Shown here: in pieces, positions 15,293 through 20,889 of the stretch
Position numbering within the stretch: position 1 is the first letter of the stretch
Layout: each line of letters opens with the position of its first letter
Assembly (NCBI GenBank): GCA_910588225.1
Contig: CAJUQT010000059.1
Span: forward strand, 1 to 20,889
Reading direction: 5' to 3'
Source of the DNA: an uncultured Acetatifactor sp.
Lineage (GTDB): Bacteria > Bacillota > Clostridia > Lachnospirales > Lachnospiraceae
Length of the DNA stretch: 20,889 nt
Notes under the pieces: generated by a model
Seen by the model: the letters and a program-made list of their open reading frames with translations, nothing else
Told to the model about the DNA's origin: nothing
The model's database searches: none
Position numbers and translations under genes: made by a program

Positions 15293-15586
15293 ATGAGAAA
15301 AAGCGTCTGTGAAAAATTAGAGAGCAATTCCGGGTATATAGGGACGAATCAGTTATTAAAAGCAGGCGTTACCAACAGACAGATTGGAACTTTGACAGCG
15401 GAAGGGGTACTGGAGAAAGTCTGCCACGGATTCTACTGGGTGAACAAAGCGTCCTGCAGAAAGCCAAAAGAGTATAAGGCGATAGAGGTCTGCATCAGCG
15501 ATCCGAAAGCGGTCATATGCGCTGACAGCGCCTGCTTTTATCTTGGACTCATTTCGGCGGAGCCGGCCGTTTTGTCAGCTGCCTAA
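15293..15586 (+). pseudogene. N-terminal fragment of an AbiEi-type (type IV TA) antitoxin/regulator
   Basis: 97 residues from ATG 15293, with GCGAGG 7 nt upstream. A winged-helix start (KLESNSGYIGTNQLLKAGV, then NRQIGTLTAEGVLEKVCHGFYW) and ICADSACFYLGLIS match the N-terminal DNA-binding part of AbiEi-family antitoxins. Those are normally about 190-280 residues. This frame stops soon after the helix-turn-helix region, and no AbiEii nucleotidyltransferase toxin follows. It is therefore a truncated remnant, or just possibly a small free regulator. It marks the left side of the degraded island. Family assignment is from recalled motifs. Confidence 0.6.
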
Positions 15587-15621
15587 ACGAGAGACTACTG
15601 ATAATGATAGGAAGAAAAATA

Positions 15622-15954
15622 ATGAAAAGAAAAGAATTTAGAAATGTGTTTTATGCTTTAAAAATTGCCTATGGGGCAGATCCATTGAGAGCATTGTTGG
15701 ATTTGTTTGTGAAATTTCTTTACAGAGCTTTTGTGGTATTTTACAATGTTTTTTTTATAGGCTATGTTCTGAAAACGATTGAAAATAGTAATCATAAAAA
15801 ACAGATATGGATACTTGTAGGAATCAGTATTTTCATAATGGTCTCATATGATTTTTTGGCAGCTTGGTATTATAATACATACAAGCCATATGCAGATAAA
15901 AATGTATATAAGAAATACAAAGAACTAATAGCGGGTATCTTCCAAAACGCATGA
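15622..15954 (+). pseudogene. N-terminal fragment of an ABC exporter (membrane domain only)
   Basis: About 110 residues from ATG 15622, with AGGAAG about 7 nt upstream. The first part (FYALKIAYGADPLRALLDLF) and two hydrophobic stretches (about residues 30-57 and 64-86 of this start) resemble the beginning of the fused permease-ATPase proteins that export small peptides in Firmicutes. The reading frame ends at IAGIFQNA, before four further helices and the entire ATPase domain. The segment is clearly more AT-rich than its neighbours, consistent with transfer. No intact partner gene is present. Sure that it is a membrane-protein fragment; the ABC identity is likely but not proven. Confidence 0.55.
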
Positions 15955-16042
15955 AAAAGTCTTTTACTGGGGCTGTCAGTTAATACCCATTATAGTCTCT
16001 TATTCAACGCCCATTTTTACTTTCAGGCTGCCAAAGCTGTAA

Positions 16043-16225
16043 TGCAATCCCAGGATACACGCAGGCTACGCATTGAAGGAACTGTCATGGAAGGCAGTAA
16101 ACCGCGCAAAGCAGCTGCGCTATATGAAGACAGAAGGATTCCGGGAGCTGGTCTATTTCAGGAATGGTGCAGAAGCCTTCCTGTCCCTATTGAGAGGAAG
16201 CCGTCCATTGAATTGTTTTAAATAG
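16043..16225 (+). pseudogene. Short remnant, possibly the C-terminal end of a DDE transposase
   Basis: A 60-codon open frame between two stops with no start. It reads ...ALKELSWKAVNRAKQLRYM, then KTEGFRELVYFRNGAEAFLS and LLRG. The segment RNGAEAFLSLLR resembles the RNG-x-E...S-x-LRR segment near the end of some DDE transposases. The flanks do not show clear terminal inverted repeats. A competing frame (16021-16222) is also open but looks less protein-like. Low certainty. Confidence 0.3.
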
Positions 16226-16294
16226 TGCTTCCTTTGAGATTGTAAGTTTCATCCAGTTCAATATTATAACCGATTGGCTTACTTATGTTTTGAC

Positions 16295-16861
16295 TTACCA
16301 ATTATTATTTAAACTGGCATTGATTTCTTCATAGCTTACAGCTTTTTGTTTATATTTACCGTTATTCCAAAAATCGGCGATGTAAATCTCTCTTTTTTCT
16401 CTATCAAAGCCATATACTAATGTTGAATGAATGAAATGCCTACGATGATATGAATAGGAAAATTTGAAATAGTATCTGTCCAAACAGGCCTCTAAAGCAT
16501 ATCCTTTTTGTATCATATGTTCAATATAATCAGAAAAAACAGTAAAAAAACCTGCTTCTCTATTTGTTCTCATCCAAAGGAGGCCGGGAAGCGTAAACAG
16601 TGTACAAAAGAAATTGTCTAAATCAGCGTGATCATAAAAATCACTGAATACAGTCTTGTGATCAGGACGAATGATTAGCTGTATAAAATGATCGCTGAAC
16701 CAGGGCATAATGATATCTTTTCTTGACCAGGATAATGAAAGAATGTTTGCAATACATGGATAAGTGGTAATGGGTGGTTTGGATAAAGACAAGATACTTA
16801 GAATGGATAAGTATAAAAATGTAGTCCTCCGGTTGAGGTTCGCAGATAAATCATGATACAT
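16295..16861 (-). pseudogene. Fragment resembling BtrH-like / peptide-maturation papain-fold protein
   Basis: A 188-residue frame on the minus strand. Its end (HFIHSTLVYGFDREKREIYI, ADFWNNGKYKQKAVSYEEI) has the His-x3-VYG-D...ADFW-x-GK pattern of butirosin BtrH-like and C39-like proteins found beside RiPP or NRPS genes in Firmicutes. The beginning (YHDLSANLNRR) sits where such proteins carry a Cys-Tyr-His-Asp motif. There is no ribosome site at the ATG. Homologues are roughly 300-350 residues and this one stops at NNNW. It is AT-rich like the ABC fragment, and opposite to it in strand. The two may derive from one imported peptide-biosynthesis locus. Probable remnant; family call moderate. Confidence 0.45.
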
Positions 16862-16940
16862 AAAGCAAAAAGATACAGGTCTAAGTACTTATGAAACAGA
16901 ATTCCCATAATCATCATTTTACTAAGTTTCGGAATGAGGA

Positions 16941-17838
16941 GATGTATGGGCGGGTATCACAATCAAACAGAGTGCCATTGACAAAATGAAGAATTTCGAC
17001 CGGTAAGGCTGCCAGATATGTGATCGGAATGGGAGCGTCGGGCTGTGATTTGTCCCTTTATGCGGCGGCCCTTCAGCCCTTTGCCACAATGGACGGAAAA
17101 CGTCCCTGTTTCGGTTGATTCCATATCCATATGACCGGTTATCCCGGTCTTATCAGCAATGGGGAGACCCGCTTTGAAGCGGATGATGACAGATGTAAGA
17201 TTATGACCAATGTTCCGCTGGTGTGGACACAGACCATGGGGGATATGAGGGGAGGCGGGATACATTCCAGTTATTCGTATATGTACCGCTGGCCTGACAG
17301 CGACCTTCCGGGACGGCAGCACAGGCAGTATGAAATAGCGGGAGCAGCGCTGGGCATGGATTGGGATATGGCGGTCTGCCCCTGTGCTGAAGACCTTGAA
17401 AAGTGTGGCGAGGAAGGGAAAGTTTATCCTCTTGATCACCAGGAAGGGGAGGTGCCCTTCCATTATGTGATCCGCGCAGTGCTGGATCATCTGAGGAAAT
17501 GGATCAAAGACGGTATCCCTGCTCCTAAGTCGGCCTATCTGGAAATGGAAGGAGAGTATCCGGATGCGGATTTTGTGCTGGACGAGCATGGAAATCCAAA
17601 GGGCGGTGTCCGTTCCCCGTATGTGGATGTTCCCGTCTGTACTTATACCTGGCGGGATAACCCTGGAGCCGTGCGGAATATCATAACACCTTTTTCAAAG
17701 GAGAAGCGAAAGGAGCTTTATGCCGCCCATGAAGCCTATCTGCGTTCGGAAGCATTCTGTTCCGGAAATCTTCATCCGGCATATATTGTTCGGGATGCTC
17801 CAGCATATGAAAAAATTGACATTAATTTAACATCAGCG
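16941..17838 (+). pseudogene. Alpha/beta-hydrolase domain protein, 5'-truncated and broken by frameshift and TGA
   Basis: From ATG 17131 a 251-codon frame encodes the C-terminal part of a large alpha/beta-hydrolase-domain protein (GGGIHSSYSYMYRWPDSDLP, QYEIAGAALGMDWDMAVCP, GGVRSPYVDVPVCTYTW). The same protein is readable further upstream. In the same frame, 17008-17115 gives TGKAARYVIGMGASGCDLSL and later TMDGKRPCFG, then a TGA at 17116-17118, then FHIHMTGYPGL. Before about 17000 the match continues in another frame (DVWAGITIKQSAIDKMKNF, 16941-16997), so a frameshift lies near 17000. Everything 5' of 16941 is missing. It is a pseudogene. Near 17838 the reading frame passes into DNA homologous to the end of the S8 peptidase gene. 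Confidence 0.75.
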
Positions 17839-17841
17839 AGA

Positions 17842-17892
17842 TATGGACAGCTGAATGCTATGGGGGCTTTTGACGCACTGATTTAGGTGTGA
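17842..17892 (+). repeat. Orphan 3' end of a second S8 peptidase gene fused to the hydrolase pseudogene
   Basis: It encodes YGQLNAMGAFDALI, corresponding to YGRLNVAGSFDALI at the end of the intact peptidase. TAG at 17884-17886 now ends the frame, but the older GTG-TGA ending (17887-17892) is still readable two codons on. Only the last approximately 16 codons remain. A tandem second peptidase gene probably stood here. Confidence 0.65.
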
Positions 17893-18030
17893 TACTGGAA
17901 TGTAAATATATGCAGCGAAAGCCATATTGTGCATGTCTCTGTGGAATCTGGCTAAGCCTTCTCATCATATATTGATAGAGAAGATATCCTTGTTTTCCAA
18001 AGGAAGACAGGACAAAATGGAGAGAGGGAA

Positions 18031-18921
18031 ATGAAAACAATTTATGTGAAGGATGTTGTGCGGCGGATTGCGCGGCCCGGCAAATGGGACTGGCAGAAGG
18101 CAATTCCCACGTTTATTTTTCTGTGTGCCATGTTTTTTCTGGGCAGAGCCGCGGCCGAAGTCATTGGAGAAATGCGGCTGACCTCCGCACCGGTGATGAC
18201 AGAAAGTGAAAACTGGGGGCTGGGGTTCGGCGGAGAGGGAGAGAAGCCCACGGGAAATGCCTCTGCGGCGGAATTGAAAAAATACGATGCTTATTTCTGC
18301 GGGGAAGGGGAAGAGAAAGTGATTTATCTGACCTTTGACTGCGGCTATGAGAACGGGAATACAGAACCGATTCTGGATGCTCTGAAAAAGCATAATGCCC
18401 AGGCTGCTTTCTTCGTGGTGGGACATTTCCTGGAGTCCGCTCCGGATATCGTAAAACGCATGGTGGCCGAAAACCATAGTGTGGGAAATCATACATATCA
18501 TCATCCGGACATGTCGAAAATTTCCGATATGGCATCTTTTCAGAAGGAGATGGATGACGTCGCATCGCTATTTAAAGAAATAACAGGAACAGAACTGGCT
18601 ATGTATTACAGGCCGCCCCAGGGGAAGTACAGCACAGCCAATCTGCAGATGGCGAAGGAACTGGGGTATTCTACTTTCTTCTGGAGTCTGGCCTATGTAG
18701 ACTGGAATCAGGATGATCAGCCCAGTCATGAGGAAGCATTTGAAAAGCTGACAAAGCGCATTCATCCAGGGGCGATTGTATTGCTGCACAGTACTTCAAA
18801 GACAAACGGTGAAATTATGGATGAACTGCTGACAAAATGGGAAGAGATGGGCTATACATTCAGACCACTTTCGGACCTGATGGAAGGCGGAAAAGAAACT
18901 ACAAATCGAAACGTCCAGTGA
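18031..18921 (+). CDS. Membrane-anchored polysaccharide deacetylase (PdaA/PgdA type, CE4)
   Basis: 296 residues. A short basic N-terminus and one membrane segment (IPTFIFLCAMFFLGRAAAEV, about 25-44) place the enzyme outside the membrane. The NodB domain (about 95-285) shows IYLTFDCGYENG with catalytic Asp103, the metal pair His154/His158 in NHTYHHPD, RPPQGKY (194-200), FWSLAYVDW and LLHS with His253. The second acidic position of the TFDD motif is Cys104. In PdaA proteins this position is also not Asp (Asn, as recalled), and YENGNT is PdaA-like. This supports the delta-lactam-forming muramic acid deacetylases of spore cortex over PgdA. AGAGAGGGAA precedes the ATG. It stands alone between the pseudogene and guaA. 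Sporulation use is inference. Confidence 0.85.
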   Translation: MKTIYVKDVVRRIARPGKWDWQKAIPTFIFLCAMFFLGRAAAEVIGEMRLTSAPVMTESENWGLGFGGEGEKPTGNASAAELKKYDAYFCGEGEEKVIYLTFDCGYENGNTEPILDALKKHNAQAAFFVVGHFLESAPDIVKRMVAENHSVGNHTYHHPDMSKISDMASFQKEMDDVASLFKEITGTELAMYYRPPQGKYSTANLQMAKELGYSTFFWSLAYVDWNQDDQPSHEEAFEKLTKRIHPGAIVLLHSTSKTNGEIMDELLTKWEEMGYTFRPLSDLMEGGKETTNRNVQ

Positions 18922-19044
18922 AAACAGAATACAGGCTATCGGGAAAGTGAAAAGCCAGGAAAAACGGAGGATGAAAAAGGTACCGGAAGCGAAGGCAGAT
19001 TCCCATTATAGTATGGAAAAGGGGAAATTGCAGGAGAATTGTAC

Positions 19045-19073
19045 TTGCTTTGCAACTTCCTCTGTTTTATAAT
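19045..19073 (+). promoter_or_regulatory. Sigma-A-like promoter of guaA
   Basis: TTGCTT (19045-19050), 17-bp spacer, then perfect TATAAT (19068-19073). The expected start near 19080 gives a leader of about 150 nt. The 312-bp gap between the deacetylase gene and guaA otherwise holds only this promoter and the folded leader. I find no gene or clear terminator for the deacetylase in it. Confidence 0.75.
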
Positions 19074-19092
19074 GGTAACAGTTCTGAAGGGG

Positions 19093-19141
19093 AGCGGCAG
19101 TGCGTTTTTTCGCAGGGATATATTCCGTGAATATTGCCGCT
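19093..19141 (+). promoter_or_regulatory. Folded leader of guaA: closing stem with two internal hairpins
   Basis: AGCGGCA (19093-19099) pairs perfectly with TGCCGCT (19135-19141). Inside are TGCG-TTTTTT-CGCA (19101-19114) and GGA-TATAT-TCC (19116-19126), giving a three-way-junction layout. A further small hairpin (CAC...GTG, about 19149-19162) follows. It does not show the conserved loops of purine riboswitches, nor ykkC/PRPP sequences that I know. Function, if any, is unknown; the base pairing is seen directly. Confidence 0.35.
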
Positions 19142-19233
19142 GAAGTAACACGTTTGCGGTGTGGAAACATGAGGGCAGGTTTGAGAGAAGGGACTGAACG
19201 GGCTGCAAGTGCAGATGAAGCAGAGGAGGAGAG

Positions 19234-20778
19234 ATGGATAAAGAACTGGTAATTGTCATTGATTTTGGCGGACAATATAATCAATTGATAGCCAGACGTG
19301 TCAGAGAGTGTAATGTATATTGTGAAATATATTCTTACAGAACTGAACTGGTGAAGATTAAAGAGTTGAATCCTAAAGGGATTATTCTGACAGGAGGGCC
19401 CAGCAGCTGCTATGAAGAAGAGGCAGCCTCCTGCTCTCCGGAATTGTTTGATCTTGGCATTCCCGTGCTGGGATTGTGCTATGGTGCTCAGCTGATGATG
19501 CATATGCTGGGCGGGAGGGTGGCCAGAGCAGCCATGCAGGAATACGGCAAGACTGAGGTGGAGGTGGATGTAACCTCCGGGCTGTTTACAGATGTAACAC
19601 CCCATACCATTTGCTGGATGAGTCATTTTGACTACATTGCTGCCACGGCTCCTGGTTTCCGGAGGGTTGCCGCCACGGCAAACTGTCCTGTGGCAGCGGC
19701 GGAGTGTCCGGAGAGAAAACTATATGCAATTCAGTTCCATCCGGAGGTCCTTCACACAGTAGAGGGCTCCAAAATATTATATAATTTTGTGCGCAATATC
19801 TGTGGCTGCAGTGGCGACTGGAGGATGGATGCTTTTGTGGAAGAGAGTATCAAGGCGATTCGCGCCAAAGTGGGCGGTGGCAAGGTGCTCTGTGCCCTGA
19901 GCGGCGGAGTGGATTCTTCTGTGGCGGCAGTTTTATTGTCCAGAGCTGTGGGAAAGCAATTGACCTGTGTGTTCGTGGATCATGGCCTGCTTCGGAAAAA
20001 TGAGGGGGATGAAGTGGAAGCTGTCTTCGGGCCGGATGGGGATTATGATCTGAACTTTATCCGGGTGAACGCACAGGAGCGCTTTTATGATAAGCTTGCA
20101 GGTGTGTCCGAGCCGGAGAAGAAGCGGAAGATTATCGGAGAAGAATTCATCCGGGTATTTGAGGAAGAGGCAAGAAAGATAGGTGCTGTGGACTTTCTGG
20201 TGCAGGGAACCATCTATCCGGATGTGGTGGAGAGCGGGTTGGGAGGCGAGTCCGCGGTGATTAAATCTCATCATAATGTGGGAGGATTGCCGGATTGTGT
20301 GGACTTCAAGGAAATCATTGAGCCTTTGAAGACTTTGTTCAAAGACGAGGTCCGCAGGGTGGGACTGGAATTGGGAATTCCGGAACATCTGGTGTTCCGG
20401 CAGCCCTTTCCTGGCCCAGGACTGGGGGTTCGCATTATTGGCGAAGTAACTGCCGACAAGGTGAAGATGGTGCAGGATGCGGATGCCATTTACAGGGAGG
20501 AGATTGACAGGGCCGGACTGGCGAAGGAGATGAATCAGTATTTCGCCGCGCTGACGAATATGCGCAGTGTGGGTGTCATGGGTGACGAGAGGACTTATGA
20601 TTATGCGGTGGCACTGCGGGCGGTGAATACGGCGGATTTCATGACAGCGGAGGCGGCTGAAATTCCATGGGATGTGCTGAAAAAGGTGATGAGCAGGATT
20701 ATTAATGAGGTAGGCGGGGTGAATCGAGTGCTTTATGACGTGACCTCGAAGCCGCCGGGGACGATAGAATTTGAGTAA
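19234..20778 (+). CDS. guaA: GMP synthase (glutamine-hydrolysing)
   Basis: A 514-residue, full-length enzyme that converts XMP to GMP with ATP and glutamine, the last step of guanine nucleotide synthesis. The class I amidotransferase domain (1-190) has the triad Cys82 in GLCYGAQ and His169/Glu171 in QFHPEV. The ATP pyrophosphatase domain has the P-loop ALSGGVDSS (221-229). The C-terminal dimerisation/XMP-binding domain includes FRQPFPGPGLGVRI and ends SKPPGTIEFE, as usual for GuaA. GAGGAGGAG just before the ATG is a strong ribosome site. It has its own promoter, leader and terminator, so it is a single-gene unit. Confidence 0.99.
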   Translation: MDKELVIVIDFGGQYNQLIARRVRECNVYCEIYSYRTELVKIKELNPKGIILTGGPSSCYEEEAASCSPELFDLGIPVLGLCYGAQLMMHMLGGRVARAAMQEYGKTEVEVDVTSGLFTDVTPHTICWMSHFDYIAATAPGFRRVAATANCPVAAAECPERKLYAIQFHPEVLHTVEGSKILYNFVRNICGCSGDWRMDAFVEESIKAIRAKVGGGKVLCALSGGVDSSVAAVLLSRAVGKQLTCVFVDHGLLRKNEGDEVEAVFGPDGDYDLNFIRVNAQERFYDKLAGVSEPEKKRKIIGEEFIRVFEEEARKIGAVDFLVQGTIYPDVVESGLGGESAVIKSHHNVGGLPDCVDFKEIIEPLKTLFKDEVRRVGLELGIPEHLVFRQPFPGPGLGVRIIGEVTADKVKMVQDADAIYREEIDRAGLAKEMNQYFAALTNMRSVGVMGDERTYDYAVALRAVNTADFMTAEAAEIPWDVLKKVMSRIINEVGGVNRVLYDVTSKPPGTIEFE

Positions 20779-20785
20779 CGGATAA

Positions 20786-20831
20786 AATCCCGGAAATGCT
20801 GATAAAATGGGCATTTCCGGGATTGCTTTTT
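20786..20831 (+). terminator. Intrinsic terminator of guaA
   Basis: AATCCCGGAAATGC (20786-20799) and GCATTTCCGGGATT (20811-20824) form a perfect 14-bp stem with an 11-nt loop, followed by GC and T5. It lies 8 bp after the guaA stop. Confidence 0.92.
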
Positions 20832-20837
20832 GCCTGT

Positions 20838-20857
20838 TGGCTCTAAAATGGCTCTAA
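20838..20857 (+). repeat. Short direct repeat downstream of guaA (possible attachment or binding site)
   Basis: TGGCTCTAA occurs at 20838-20846 and again at 20849-20857, an 11-bp period, directly after the guaA terminator. Helically phased short repeats of this kind are common arm- or core-type sites near tyrosine recombinase attachment points, and guaA is a known insertion hotspot. No integrase is in view. The rest of the window to 20889 shows no gene. Confidence 0.3.
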
Positions 20858-20889
20858 TTATTTGAGGAATACTGGATTTGGGGCGGGTA

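Noticed and set aside
15955..16222. Open frame continuing after the stop of the ABC exporter fragment, in the same frame
   Set aside because: Its sequence does not resemble an exporter. The overlapping frame at 16043-16225 is more protein-like. It is treated as chance openness.
17116..17118. TGA within the hydrolase frame as a selenocysteine codon
   Set aside because: The family has an ordinary residue (expected Asp-Gly) at this place. There is a second lesion (frameshift) close by and no SECIS-like hairpin was noticed directly after it. Pseudogene decay explains it better.
17131..17886. The open frame from ATG 17131 as an intact 251-residue gene
   Set aside because: Similarity continues upstream past a stop and a frameshift, no ribosome site precedes the ATG, and the nucleophile region lies upstream of it.
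18971..19075. 34-codon open frame between the deacetylase gene and guaA
   Set aside because: GGAGG touches the ATG, leaving no spacer. The frame overlaps the guaA promoter and the peptide is unremarkable.
19074..19233. Purine or ykkC/PRPP-type riboswitch upstream of guaA
   Set aside because: The conserved loop and junction sequences of those classes are not found. Only an unassigned fold is claimed.

Overview
The window looks like chromosome from a low-to-mid GC Clostridia, most likely Lachnospiraceae. This rests on AGGAGG-type ribosome binding sites close to each start, strong sigma-A promoters (TTGACA-N17-TATCAT, TTGATT-N17-TATAAT, TTGCTT-N17-TATAAT), PocR, Csp-like S8 and PdaA-like families together, and GuaA sequence style. 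I could run no search, so the taxon is inference.

Region 1 (1-590): a short minus-strand gene encoding a clipped PocR-type sensory domain, with its own promoter, divergent from the promoter of the main cluster. Region 2 (591-11080): one co-directional cluster of ten genes. In order these are REC-HD-GYP (c-di-GMP phosphodiesterase type), a soluble PAS histidine kinase, a second REC-HD-GYP that has lost metal ligands, CheR, CheB, a CheY-like receiver, CheA, CheW, a chemoreceptor with almost no external domain, and a free-standing Hpt protein. The window holds no flagellar or pilus gene. The cluster has a full adaptation module (CheR, CheB), a signalling core (CheA, CheW, MCP) and several possible phosphorelay and c-di-GMP outputs. 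It could be a chemosensory system controlling something other than, or in addition to, swimming. A clear intrinsic terminator sits between its first and second genes. Region 3 (11157-15093): glgX (glycogen debranching) and a cytoplasmic-type, Csp-like subtilisin with an intact catalytic triad.

Region 4 (15094-17892): a gene graveyard. After the terminator of the subtilisin gene come the N-terminal part of an AbiEi-type antitoxin, the N-terminal part of an AT-rich ABC exporter, a probable transposase tail, a minus-strand fragment resembling BtrH/peptide-maturation proteins, and an alpha/beta-hydrolase pseudogene (frameshift plus in-frame TGA). The hydrolase reading frame runs into a diverged second copy of the 3' end of the subtilisin gene. 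This suggests that a tandem second subtilisin gene was replaced by, or fused to, imported DNA. Region 5 (18031-20889): a membrane-anchored PdaA/PgdA-type polysaccharide deacetylase, then guaA (GMP synthase) with its own promoter, a folded approximately 150-nt leader, a strong terminator, and a small direct repeat just downstream, where guaA-specific integrating elements could attach.

The best candidates for something new are the Che plus paired active/degenerate HD-GYP plus Hpt cluster, the three-way-junction-like guaA leader, and the recombined island between the two subtilisin 3' ends.
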